64,000 nt of DNA from Roseovarius sp. (lineage in GTDB: Bacteria > Pseudomonadota > Alphaproteobacteria > Rhodobacterales > Rhodobacteraceae). The DNA is taken from NCBI GenBank assembly GCA_021775255.1, contig JAJFIA010000003.1:173231-237230 (forward strand), given 5' to 3'. Numbering within the stretch: the stretch's first letter is position 1; every line of letters starts with the position of its first letter. Shown here one piece after another: positions 18,702 through 26,755 of the stretch. The notes beneath the pieces are model-generated. The model was not told the DNA's origin. It saw only the letters and a list, made by a program, of their open reading frames with translations, and ran no database searches. The position numbers and the translations under genes are program-made.

Positions 18702-18729
18702 CGTGGAGCAGAAGAAGAAAGGGACGCGC

Positions 18730-19149
18730 ATGGACAGGAAAAAAATTGCCGAGCAGTTCATCGGGGCGATTCCGCATTCCAAAGCTCTGGGTATGGAATT
18801 GATCGAGATTACCGACGGCGCGGCCGAGATTGCCATGGCGTATGATCCCCGCTTTGTCGGTGATCCCGAATCCGGCGTCATTCATGGCGGGGCCGTGTCG
18901 GCCTTGATGGATACCTGCTGTGGCACAGCGGTGATGAGCCATCCAACATCGCCCGGTGGCACGGCGACGATTGATTTAAGGATTGATTACATGCGGCCCG
19001 CCACGCCGGGGCAGAAGATCACCGCGCGGGCGCATTGTTATCACATCACCCGTTCGGTGGCATTTGTGCGGGCAACGGCGATGGATGAGGATGAGGACAA
19101 GCCGGTGGCCACCGCAACCGGCACCTTTACCGTGCAGGGGGCAGCGTGA
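18730..19149 (+). CDS. PaaI-family hotdog acyl-CoA thioesterase (first of two)
   Basis: This hotdog-fold thioesterase should hydrolyse an acyl-CoA thioester. The PaaI signature IHGGAVSALMDTCCG sits near residue 50, with the usual aspartate in MD, and the strand TIDLRIDYMRPA near 80 is typical. The start at 18730 gives 139 residues, the family norm; upstream codons in frame belong to the promoter. It overlaps the next thioesterase gene (TGATG). Divergence from a MerR regulator suggests induction by an acyl-CoA-related signal, which is inference. Confidence 0.85.
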   Translation: MDRKKIAEQFIGAIPHSKALGMELIEITDGAAEIAMAYDPRFVGDPESGVIHGGAVSALMDTCCGTAVMSHPTSPGGTATIDLRIDYMRPATPGQKITARAHCYHITRSVAFVRATAMDEDEDKPVATATGTFTVQGAA

Positions 19150-19658
19150 TGGCGCGGCCCCGGCCCGAGCCGGTGCAGAAGGTCAAGCAACGGCGCGATG
19201 CGGCATTGAAGGCGCTGGTGCAGGGCGTGCCCTATATTCAGTTTCTCGGGATCGAGTTTGACCGGCGCGGTGATGAGCTGACGGCGGTTATGCCGTTTGA
19301 TGAAAAACTGATTGGCAACCCGATTTTGCCCGCTTTGCACGGCGGGGCTACGGCGGCATTTCTGGAGGTTTCAGCAATCATTGGCCTGAGCTGGAGCATG
19401 CTGTGGGATCAGATTGAAAGCGGCGCGTTTGATGCCGATGCTCTGGTGGATGGTAAGATGCCGAGATTGCCAAAAACCATTGATTTCACAGTGGATTATT
19501 TACGTTCTGGCCTGCCGCGTGATGCCTATGCACGGGCGCGGATAAACCGCTCTGGGCGGCGCTATGCCAGCGTACATGTTGAGGCCTGGCAGGATAATCA
19601 CGGCCGCCCGTTTGCGCAGGCGACGGGGCACTTTCTGATGCCAGTGCGTGATGGCTGA
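19149..19658 (+). CDS. PaaI-like hotdog thioesterase (second of two), altered active site
   Basis: A second hotdog protein follows directly. It has a basic N-terminal extension (RPRPEPVQKVKQRRDAALKAL) and then the fold: LPALHGGATAAFLEV near residue 60 and KTIDFTVDYLRSG near 108. Where the first copy has Asp in the catalytic MD, this one has Glu (LEV), so activity or substrate may differ. The region 85-105 is longer than in the first copy. It shares an overlap with both neighbours: TGATG upstream, and 8 bases with the MATE gene downstream. A heteromeric thioesterase formed with the first copy is possible. Confidence 0.8.
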   Translation: MARPRPEPVQKVKQRRDAALKALVQGVPYIQFLGIEFDRRGDELTAVMPFDEKLIGNPILPALHGGATAAFLEVSAIIGLSWSMLWDQIESGAFDADALVDGKMPRLPKTIDFTVDYLRSGLPRDAYARARINRSGRRYASVHVEAWQDNHGRPFAQATGHFLMPVRDG

Positions 19659-20967
19659 ATCCGCTGGGGAAATCACCCACAGGCGGGTGATGAAGATCGC
19701 CTTTCCGATTGTATTATCCAACGTCACAGTGCCCATTCTGGGGCTGGTGGATACCGGCGTGATCGGGCAGTTGGGATCGGCGGCGATGATCGGTGCCGTG
19801 GGGATTGGCGCGATAATCCTGTCATCCGTCTACTGGATTTTCGGCTTTTTGCGAATGGGCACCACCGGGCTGACCTCACAGGCATATGGGGCCGGAAAAC
19901 ACGGCGAAGTGGCGGCGATGCTGACCCGCGCTTTGATCATCGGGCTGGCCGGTGGTTTGGCGGTGATTATGCTGCAAACCCCTGTTTTCTGGGCCTATTT
20001 TCAGCTTTCCCCGGCAAGTGCCGGGGTGGAAGCCATGGCCCGATCCTATATGCAGATCCGGGTCTGGTCGGCGCCTGCGATGATCGCGCTTTTTGGCATC
20101 AGCGGCTGGCTGATCGCGCTCGAGCGCACCCGCGCATTGCTGATCATTCAGGTGCTGATGAACGGGCTGAATATCGGGCTGGATCTGTGGTTTGTGCTGG
20201 GTCTGGGATGGGGGGTTGAAGGCGTTGCCTGGGCCACTTTCATGGCGGAATGGAGCGGCGTAAGCTTGGGGCTTTACCTGTGCCGCGATGCTTTCCGGCA
20301 ACCGGCATGGCGCGATTGGATCAGGGTATTTGATCGCGCGCGGCTGCGGCTGATGGCTTCGGTTAATCGGGATATTTTGCTCAGGTCATTGATGTTGCAG
20401 GGTATTTTTGTTTCATTCCTGTTTTTGGGCAGCAAATTCGGCGATGTGACATTGGCGGCAAATCAGGTGTTGCTGCAATTTCTGGGTATCATCGCCTATG
20501 CGCTGGACGGCTTTGCCTTTGCCGCCGAGGCGCTGGTGGGGCAGGCGCTGGGCGCGCGCAACCGGCAAAGCCTGCGCCGCGCGGCACTGCTGACAAGCGG
20601 CTGGGGATTTCTGGCCTCGGCGCTGCTGGCCATGGCGTTTCTCAGCTTTGGCGGGGCAATCATTGACCTGATGGCGAAGGTGCCAGAGGTGCAGATCGAG
20701 GCGCGTAACTATTTGATTTATACGGGATTTGCCGCAGTTTTGGGCGTTGGTGCCTTCATGTTGGACGGAATTTTCATTGGCGCGACCCGGTCGCGCGACA
20801 TGCGCAATATGATGGCGATTTCGCTGGCGGTTTATGTGATAGCGCTGATCATTTTGATGCCGGTTTTCGGCAATCACGGGCTGTGGCTGGCGCTGCTGAT
20901 CAGCTATGTGGTGCGCGGTGTGACGCTTGGCCTGCGCTATCCGGCGCTTGAGGCATTGGCTGAGTAA
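19651..20967 (+). CDS. MATE-family (DinF-like) efflux transporter
   Basis: This is a 12-helix multidrug and toxin extrusion transporter that uses a cation gradient. The N-terminal TM1 pattern IAFPIVLSNVTVPILGLVDT and the TM7 pattern (LQGIFVSFLFLGSKFGDVTLA) are typical of the DinF branch. Length (438 residues) is normal. The ATG at 19651 is used; a GTG lies just before it. It overlaps the second thioesterase, so it is probably the last gene of a three-gene unit under the MerR regulator, which might point to export of a compound released by the thioesterases. That link is inference. Confidence 0.88.
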   Translation: MAESAGEITHRRVMKIAFPIVLSNVTVPILGLVDTGVIGQLGSAAMIGAVGIGAIILSSVYWIFGFLRMGTTGLTSQAYGAGKHGEVAAMLTRALIIGLAGGLAVIMLQTPVFWAYFQLSPASAGVEAMARSYMQIRVWSAPAMIALFGISGWLIALERTRALLIIQVLMNGLNIGLDLWFVLGLGWGVEGVAWATFMAEWSGVSLGLYLCRDAFRQPAWRDWIRVFDRARLRLMASVNRDILLRSLMLQGIFVSFLFLGSKFGDVTLAANQVLLQFLGIIAYALDGFAFAAEALVGQALGARNRQSLRRAALLTSGWGFLASALLAMAFLSFGGAIIDLMAKVPEVQIEARNYLIYTGFAAVLGVGAFMLDGIFIGATRSRDMRNMMAISLAVYVIALIILMPVFGNHGLWLALLISYVVRGVTLGLRYPALEALAE

Positions 20968-20975
20968 ATGGGTAA

Positions 20976-20996
20976 CCGCGCCAGGGGCGGGCGCGG
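20976..20996. terminator. GC-rich hairpin between convergent MATE and alcohol dehydrogenase genes
   Basis: The arms ccgcgcc (20976-20982) and ggcgcgg (20990-20996) form a perfect seven-base stem in the 43-base gap between two convergent stops. There is an A-run after the right arm but no clear T-run on either side, so it is a candidate only. Confidence 0.4.
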
Positions 20997-21010
20997 AAAA
21001 GTGGCAAATA

Positions 21011-22168
21011 TCAGATGCAGGCGATGAATAATTCACGCAGGTTTTCGCGGGTCAGCTCAACCGGATTGCCGCCGCAGGAGGGGTCGATGATGGCCCCGGC
21101 AACCAGATCATCAAGCTTGTCGGCGCTCACGCCCATCTCGGAGAGTTTTCGCGGGATGCCCATGGAATCGTTGAACTCCTGAACAAAATTGCGGAAGCCG
21201 TCAAAGCCGCCCTTGATGCCAAGATAGGCCGCAGCCATATCGAACCGGTCGGCAATTTCGGCCGCGTTGAATTCAAGCACGGCGGGCATGCACACGGCAT
21301 TGGTGGTGCCGTGATGGGTGTGGAAAATCGCGCCGATGGGGTGGCTCAGGGCGTGAATGGCGCCAAGGCCTTTTTGAAACGCAGTCGCCCCCATGGCGGC
21401 AGCACTCATCATATGGGCGCGGGCCTCGATATCCATGCCATCGGCATAGGCGCGGGGCAGGTAATCCTTGACCAGACGCATGCCTTCAAGCGCCATGCCT
21501 TGGCTCATCGGGTGGTAATGCGGGCTTGAAAACGCCTCGACACAATGGGCGAATGCGTCCAACCCGGTGCCGGCGGTGATGAATTTTGGCATTCCAGTGG
21601 TGAGTTTTGGGTCACAAATCACAACCGTGGGCAGAACCCTGGGGTGAAAGATGATCTTTTTGACGTGGCTCACGGAATCGGTGATGACGGATGCGCGGCC
21701 CACTTCCGAGCCGGTGCCGGCAGTGGTGGGCACGGCCACGATGGGGGCGATGGCATCCGCATTGGCGCGGGTCCACCAATCGGCAACGTCTTCATAATCC
21801 CAGACCGGGCGGGTTTGCCCCGACATGAAAGCAACCATTTTGCCAAGGTCCAGCCCCGAGCCGCCACCAAAGGCAATCACCCCGTCATGGCCGCCGGATT
21901 TATAGGCGGTAACACCGGCATCGAGGTTTTTCTCATTGGGGTTCGGGTCCACCTCCGAGAACATGCCCCGGCCAAGGCCCGCGGCCTCCATGATATCGAG
22001 GGTTGCGGTGGTGATCGGCAGGTCGGCCAGGCCCTTGTCGGTGACAAGAAGCGGCTTTTTCATGCCAGCGGCGGCGCAGGCGTCAGGCAATTCCCTGATA
22101 CGTCCAGCGCCGAATTTGATGGAGGTCGGATAAGACCAGTTTCCAGTGGGGCTTTGTGTCGGGCTCAT
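21011..22168 (-). CDS. iron-containing (group III) alcohol dehydrogenase
   Basis: This NAD(P)-dependent dehydrogenase interconverts an alcohol and an aldehyde, with divalent metal in the C-terminal domain. The nucleotide-binding GGGSGLDLGKM lies near residue 100, PTTAGTGSEVGRAS near 140, and the metal ligands are present: Asp in GTGLDAFAHC (which also supplies a His), then HALSHPIGAIFHTHHG near 270. The start at 22168 overlaps the stop of the aldehyde dehydrogenase (ATGA). It ends a minus-strand run of glutamine synthetase, aldehyde dehydrogenase and alcohol dehydrogenase, which suggests it oxidises a gamma-glutamylated amino alcohol. Confidence 0.88.
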   Translation of the reverse strand: MSPTQSPTGNWSYPTSIKFGAGRIRELPDACAAAGMKKPLLVTDKGLADLPITTATLDIMEAAGLGRGMFSEVDPNPNEKNLDAGVTAYKSGGHDGVIAFGGGSGLDLGKMVAFMSGQTRPVWDYEDVADWWTRANADAIAPIVAVPTTAGTGSEVGRASVITDSVSHVKKIIFHPRVLPTVVICDPKLTTGMPKFITAGTGLDAFAHCVEAFSSPHYHPMSQGMALEGMRLVKDYLPRAYADGMDIEARAHMMSAAAMGATAFQKGLGAIHALSHPIGAIFHTHHGTTNAVCMPAVLEFNAAEIADRFDMAAAYLGIKGGFDGFRNFVQEFNDSMGIPRKLSEMGVSADKLDDLVAGAIIDPSCGGNPVELTRENLRELFIACI

Positions 22169-23547
22169 GATGTGACTTTCTTCAGATGGTAGGATTTCGG
22201 GCGTGTGAGGTTGTGATAGCCGATGACGGAAAGCCCGCCACCGCGGCCGGTATCCTTGCAGCCGGTCCAACAGAGGCCGGGATCAAGATAATCGGCGCGA
22301 TTCATGAAAACGGTGCCGGTTTCCACCGCATCGCCCACCCGCGCGGCGCGGTCGATATCTGCGGTCCAGAGGCTGGCGGTGAGGCCAAAATTGCTGTCAT
22401 TCATCAGGGCGATGGCCTCGGCGTCATTGGCCACTTTCATGATGCCAACAACCGGACCAAAGCTTTCATCGCGCATCACCCGCATGTTGTGATTAACATT
22501 CGTTAAAATCTGCGGGGTGAGATAAGCCGCACCGTCATCACCGGGCATTGTGGCGATATGGGCGGTGGCGCCATCGGCCAATGCCTCGGAAATCTGGTCG
22601 CGCACTTCAGTGGCAAACCGCACATTGGCCATCGGGCCGATGCTGGTTTCCGGATCCAATGGATTGCCGAGTTTGTAACCCTGCACGATGGCGATGGCCT
22701 TTGCCAGGAAGGCGTCATAGAGGCTTTCTTGCACATAGATGCGCTCAATCCCGCAGCAGCATTGCCCGGAATTGAACATCGCGCCATCAATCAGGGTGGC
22801 AACGGCGGCATCAAGATCGGCATCCTCCATGACATAGCCCGGATCCTTGCCGCCCAGCTCAAGCCCGATACCGGTGAAGGTGCCCGCGGCGGCGCGTTCC
22901 ATCGCCTTGCCGCCACCCACCGAGCCGGTGAAATTAACGAAGTTGAACGCGCGGCCCGCAATCAGGGCCGAGGTGGTATCGTGATCGAGATAGAGGTTCT
23001 GGAACACGTCCCTAGGCACGCCCGCAGAGTGGAACGCATCGGCCATGCGCTCGCCCACCAGAAGGGTTTGGGTGGCGTGTTTGAGCATCACGGTGTTGCC
23101 GGCAATCAGCGCCGGAGCCACGGTATTGATCGCGGTCATATAAGGGTAATTCCACGGCGCCACGACCAGAACAACGCCATGCGGGATGCGCTTGATGTAA
23201 CGCTTGAACGTGGCATCTTCACCAACATTGATATCGGCCAGCGCCTCGTGGGCAATCCCAGCCATATGCCCCGCGCGTTCATTAAAGCCGCCGAATTCGC
23301 CACCAAAACGCACCGGGCGGCCCATCATATGCGCCAGTTCCGGTACGATCTCATCGTTGAGCGCGCCCACGGCGGCCACACCTGCCATCACCAGATCAAT
23401 GCGTTCCTGCAAGGGGCGTGCGGCCCATGCAGATTGCGCTTTGCGCGCGGCGGCAGCAGCGGCGAAAGCGGCATCATTGGTGAGGGTTTCGCGGGTGGCA
23501 AATACCGATCCGTCGATGGGCGAGATGCATTTCAGGGTTTTTGTCAT
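22165..23547 (-). CDS. NAD(P)-dependent aldehyde dehydrogenase
   Basis: The enzyme oxidises an aldehyde to its acid. The fold is complete: the cofactor-binding VAPWNYPYMTAINT near residue 135, NFTGSVGGGKAMERA near 210, the catalytic glutamate in GLELGGKDPGYV near 235, and the nucleophilic cysteine in FNSGQCCCGIERIYV near 270. Three cysteines follow each other at the active site, where many relatives have one or two. At 460 residues it is slightly short at the N-terminus but whole. It lies 11 bases after the glutamine synthetase gene and overlaps the alcohol dehydrogenase. Confidence 0.9.
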   Translation of the reverse strand: MTKTLKCISPIDGSVFATRETLTNDAAFAAAAAARKAQSAWAARPLQERIDLVMAGVAAVGALNDEIVPELAHMMGRPVRFGGEFGGFNERAGHMAGIAHEALADINVGEDATFKRYIKRIPHGVVLVVAPWNYPYMTAINTVAPALIAGNTVMLKHATQTLLVGERMADAFHSAGVPRDVFQNLYLDHDTTSALIAGRAFNFVNFTGSVGGGKAMERAAAGTFTGIGLELGGKDPGYVMEDADLDAAVATLIDGAMFNSGQCCCGIERIYVQESLYDAFLAKAIAIVQGYKLGNPLDPETSIGPMANVRFATEVRDQISEALADGATAHIATMPGDDGAAYLTPQILTNVNHNMRVMRDESFGPVVGIMKVANDAEAIALMNDSNFGLTASLWTADIDRAARVGDAVETGTVFMNRADYLDPGLCWTGCKDTGRGGGLSVIGYHNLTRPKSYHLKKVTS

Positions 23548-23558
23548 TGTATCCTCAC

Positions 23559-24920
23559 TTATGCGCGTTCAAAGCCACGTTTGATTTCATAATCGGTCAC
23601 CACGCGGTCAAAATCTTCCAGTTCGACCTCGGCGCAGCGGCTGTAGTGATCAATCACATCGTCGCCCATGGCCGCGCGCAGCATGGTGGAATTTTTCAAG
23701 GTTGCATGGGCATCGCGCAGATTTTGCGGGATCATACCGGTGTCACCCTCATAGGCATCGCCCGAAAACGGTGGATCAAGCGGCAGTTTGTCTTCTATGC
23801 CTTTGATCCCGGCGGCGATCTGCGCGGCGATGGCAAGATAGGGGTTGAGGTCAGACCCACCAACCCGGCATTCCACGCGCACGGCTTTGGTGCCATCGCC
23901 GCAAAGGCGGAAACCGGCGGTGCGGTTATCCACCGACCAGATGGTGCGGGTGGGGGCAAATGTGCCCTTCTGGAAACGCTTGTAGCTGTTCACATAAGGG
24001 GCAAGGAAATACATGTAATCGGGCGCATATTTAAGCATGCCGGCCATGTAATACTTCATCAGATCAGACATGCCGAGCTTGTCATCCGCATCATAAAACG
24101 CGGGCTGCCCATCTTTCCACAGGGATTGGTGGACATGGGAGGATGAGCCAACGCGGGTATGATGCCATTTGGGCATGAATGAAGCGGCATGGCCCTGAGC
24201 CCATGAAATTTCCTTGATAGCGTGTTTGGCGATGGTATGGAAATCGGCGGTATTGAGGGCGTGATCATATTTGATATTCAGCTCTTCCTGCCCCGCCTCG
24301 GCCTCGCCTTTGGAATTCTCGATCGGGATGCCGGCGGCGTAGAGGTGATTGCGCAGGGGGCGCATGACATGCTCTTCCCTGGTGGTCTGGAGGATGTTGT
24401 AATCCTCGTTATAGCCGCTGATCGGTTCCAGATCGCGAAAGCCGGATTTGCGGATCTCGTCATAGCTTTTCTCGAACAGGAAAAATTCCAGCTCGGTGGC
24501 GGTCATGGCGTCAAAGCCCATCGCCTTGAGGCGGGCAATCTGACGTTTCAGCATGGCGCGCGGCGAATGCGGGATGTCTTTATGGGTGTGGTGATCAAGG
24601 ATGTCACAGAGCACCATCACCGTGCCCTCAAGCCATGGAACCGGGCGCAGCGTACTGAGGTCGGGCTTCATCACATAATCGCCATAGCCGGCTTCCCATG
24701 AGGTCGAGACATAGCCACCGGGCGTGGCCATTTCCAGATCGGTGGCCAGCAGGTAATTGCAGCAATGGGTCTCTTCCCAGGCGCTATCGACAAAATGCTG
24801 CGCCAGGAAGCGTTTGCCCATCAGGCGGCCCTGCATATCGACAAAGCTGGCAAGGACGGTGTCGACCTCTCCGGCGGTGATCTGATTGCGCAGGCTGTCG
24901 AGGGTGAGTTCATTGGTCAT
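23559..24920 (-). CDS. glutamine synthetase-family gamma-glutamyl ligase (PuuA-like)
   Basis: This enzyme ligates an amine to the gamma-carboxyl of glutamate using ATP. It has the opening domain FVDMQGRLMGKR (compare the NGxxRGKR stretch of PuuA), catalytic-domain motifs ATELEFFLFE near residue 140, GEAEAGQEELNI near 205, SSSHVHQSLW near 258, and NRTAGFRLCG near 330. It is 453 residues. It is not the housekeeping GlnA: the adenylylation-loop tyrosine region and the GlnA start are absent. Its partners are an aldehyde dehydrogenase, an alcohol dehydrogenase and an amidohydrolase, which points to catabolic gamma-glutamylation of an amine rather than ammonia assimilation. Confidence 0.85.
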   Translation of the reverse strand: MTNELTLDSLRNQITAGEVDTVLASFVDMQGRLMGKRFLAQHFVDSAWEETHCCNYLLATDLEMATPGGYVSTSWEAGYGDYVMKPDLSTLRPVPWLEGTVMVLCDILDHHTHKDIPHSPRAMLKRQIARLKAMGFDAMTATELEFFLFEKSYDEIRKSGFRDLEPISGYNEDYNILQTTREEHVMRPLRNHLYAAGIPIENSKGEAEAGQEELNIKYDHALNTADFHTIAKHAIKEISWAQGHAASFMPKWHHTRVGSSSHVHQSLWKDGQPAFYDADDKLGMSDLMKYYMAGMLKYAPDYMYFLAPYVNSYKRFQKGTFAPTRTIWSVDNRTAGFRLCGDGTKAVRVECRVGGSDLNPYLAIAAQIAAGIKGIEDKLPLDPPFSGDAYEGDTGMIPQNLRDAHATLKNSTMLRAAMGDDVIDHYSRCAEVELEDFDRVVTDYEIKRGFERA

Positions 24921-24959
24921 ATTGGGGCTTCCTTTTGCGGTTGTGGCGGGCGAAGGGTG

Positions 24960-25718
24960 CTATGGTTTGGCAGGTTCCATATTTGTCAGGAACGGTTGGA
25001 TCATCTGCAACAGATCTACCGCCATGGCCTTTTGCTGGCCGGGGCTGGCGATCAGATCGTTGCGGATCTCAATCATCACATTAGGCAGGCTATGGTCAAG
25101 CCCGTGAAGTTTCAAGGAATGGGTCACGCCGTCTTCGGGGCCATAAGGCACGTTGCGCTCAACCCGAAGATGGGGGGTGAGATGGGCATGGGCCAGCATG
25201 ACATCGGCCAGGCGGGTGTCATCGTCATGCAGGATGCCGATCTCGCACACCCGCGGCTTGCCGTAATAGACCGGGGTGAAGCTGTGCATGGTGATCAGGA
25301 TTTCGGGTTTTCGGGCCGTGATCTGTGCCGTTACCGCGTCGCAAAACGGGGTATAGACCGTATCGACACGTTCCTGCCGCTGGGCCTTGGTAAGATTTTT
25401 GTTGCCGGGCACGTCAATTAGTTCGGATTTCTCGGGCATCGCACTTGGCGCCTCGGGCGGGCGATTGCAATCATAAACCAGCCGGGAAACGGCGCTGGCA
25501 ATCAGGGGGGAATTAAGCGCGTCACTTAGATGCTGCGCCACGGCCAGAGCGCCGGGATCCCATGCCGCATGACTGTCGCGGTCCTTGCGGTCAAGGCCGA
25601 GGCCCTCATAGCGCGCGGGGATGTGGTTTGAGGCGTGCTCGCACAGTATCAGCGCCGGGCCGGGGCGGCCTGTGCCGTGCAGATCAACCGCTGATGATGT
25701 TGTGGCAGGCCTGGTCAT
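24960..25718 (-). CDS. N-formylglutamate amidohydrolase-family protein
   Basis: This belongs to the HutG-type N-formylglutamate deformylase family, zinc amidohydrolases acting on acylated glutamate. Visible conserved parts are LILCEHASNHIPARY near residue 23, DSHAAWDPGALAVAQ near 48, VYDCNRPPEAP near 83 and ITMHSFTPVY near 145. No hut genes are nearby. In this operon it may hydrolyse a gamma-glutamyl or N-acyl-glutamate intermediate, releasing glutamate, in the place PuuD takes in putrescine breakdown. It starts the minus-strand operon, 109 bases from the divergent RpiR-type regulator. Confidence 0.82.
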   Translation of the reverse strand: MTRPATTSSAVDLHGTGRPGPALILCEHASNHIPARYEGLGLDRKDRDSHAAWDPGALAVAQHLSDALNSPLIASAVSRLVYDCNRPPEAPSAMPEKSELIDVPGNKNLTKAQRQERVDTVYTPFCDAVTAQITARKPEILITMHSFTPVYYGKPRVCEIGILHDDDTRLADVMLAHAHLTPHLRVERNVPYGPEDGVTHSLKLHGLDHSLPNVMIEIRNDLIASPGQQKAMAVDLLQMIQPFLTNMEPAKP

Positions 25719-25739
25719 GCGACTCCCCCGAGTATGCGT

Positions 25740-25748
25740 GAAAATTTC
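25740..25748. promoter_or_regulatory. small dyad in the divergent RpiR/amidohydrolase promoter region
   Basis: GAAA-A-TTTC lies 22-30 bases upstream of the amidohydrolase start in the 109-base divergent gap, in an AT-rich patch. It could be an operator half-site set for the RpiR-type regulator. The site is too short to stand on its own. Confidence 0.25.
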
Positions 25749-25827
25749 TTTCCATATGCGCGCGAAACTGTCAATATAATTCCTGAGTTCCCCGTCACGG
25801 GCACGAATTGATCAGGAAAAAAAGACA

Positions 25828-26706
25828 GTGAGCACAGCCAATATCACCGTGCGCGAGCGTATCCGGAAGCATTTTACCGCTCTGACCAAATCCGAGCGGA
25901 AGTTTGCGGCATACCTGCTGGAGGAATATCCCTCGGCCGGGCTGGCCTCGATTACGGTTGTGGCCAAGCAGGCGGATGTTTCAACCCCAACGGTGGCGCG
26001 GATGGTGCAGAAGCTGGGCTTCAAAGGCTTTCCGCAATTTCATCAGGCCCTGCTGACGGAATTGCAGGCCAAGGTGCAGGGACCGGCCGAGCGGCGGGCC
26101 AACTGGGCCTCGGAAGCGCCCGAGGGGCATTTGCTGAACCGGTTCACACAGGCGATAACCCGCAATCTGGAGCAGACGCTGGCGAATGTGGATACGGCGC
26201 AGTTTGATGCGGCGGCGGCGCAACTGGCGGATATTTCCGGGCGGCTTTATCTGGTGGGGGGGCGGATTACCCGCGCGCTGGCGGATTACGCTTTTACCCA
26301 TTTTCAGGCGGTCCGGCCGCGCATTACCCATATGACATCCTCCTCGGCCTCATGGCCGCATTATGTGCTGGATATGGCGGCGGGGGATACGCTTTTGCTG
26401 TTTGATGTGCGCCGCTATGAGGCGAATTTGCAAAGGCTGGCCGAGCTGGCGGCGGCGCGGGGCGTGAGGATCGTGCTGATCACCGATCAATGGCTCAGCC
26501 CGGTGGCAGAGGTGGCGGATTACAGTTTCAGTTGCTGGGTTGAGATACCATCGGCATGGGATTCCAACATCTCGACAATGATGCTTCTGGAGGCGCTGAT
26601 TGCGGCGGTAGAGGAAAGAAACTGGGATGAGACGCAGGGGCGGTATGAGAGGCTGGAGCAGTTGTTTGAAGCGACGCGGCTGTTTCAGAAACCGGTGCGG
26701 CAGTAA
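25828..26706 (+). CDS. MurR/RpiR-family transcriptional regulator with SIS domain
   Basis: The protein has an N-terminal RpiR helix-turn-helix (residues ~8-80: LTKSERKFAAYLLEEYP, VVAKQADVSTPTVARMVQKLG) and a C-terminal SIS sugar-phosphate-isomerase-like sensing domain (residues ~125-265: LYLVGGRITRALADYA, LLFDVRRYEANLQRLAE). Length 292 is normal. It has a GTG start. It is divergent from the gamma-glutamyl pathway operon and is its likely local repressor or activator. RpiR regulators usually sense phosphosugars, but SIS domains in this subgroup may sense other ligands. Its 3' end is followed by a palindromic hairpin. Confidence 0.87.
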   Translation: MSTANITVRERIRKHFTALTKSERKFAAYLLEEYPSAGLASITVVAKQADVSTPTVARMVQKLGFKGFPQFHQALLTELQAKVQGPAERRANWASEAPEGHLLNRFTQAITRNLEQTLANVDTAQFDAAAAQLADISGRLYLVGGRITRALADYAFTHFQAVRPRITHMTSSSASWPHYVLDMAAGDTLLLFDVRRYEANLQRLAELAAARGVRIVLITDQWLSPVAEVADYSFSCWVEIPSAWDSNISTMMLLEALIAAVEERNWDETQGRYERLEQLFEATRLFQKPVRQ

Positions 26707-26718
26707 AGCAATTGGTCG

Positions 26719-26737
26719 CCCCGGACCTGATCCGGGG
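26719..26737. repeat. CCTGA-loop palindromic repeat, copy 1 (candidate bidirectional terminator)
   Basis: The arms ccccgga and tccgggg flank the loop cctga; the flank continues ggcctc. It lies in the 49-base gap between the convergent RpiR regulator and the histidine kinase. The same loop and flank recur at 52544-52562, and a half copy near 9942-9958, so it is an interspersed element as well as a possible terminator. Confidence 0.6.
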
Positions 26738-26755
26738 CCTCTGCGCCAACCGGGG

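Noticed and set aside
22558..23592. 344-codon open frame antisense to the aldehyde dehydrogenase
   Set aside because: The minus-strand gene has all aldehyde dehydrogenase motifs; the plus-strand translation shows none and has no ribosome site.
25740..25748. well-defined RpiR operator
   Set aside because: Nine bases with one AT-rich dyad are too little for a firm call; it is kept only as a low-confidence site.
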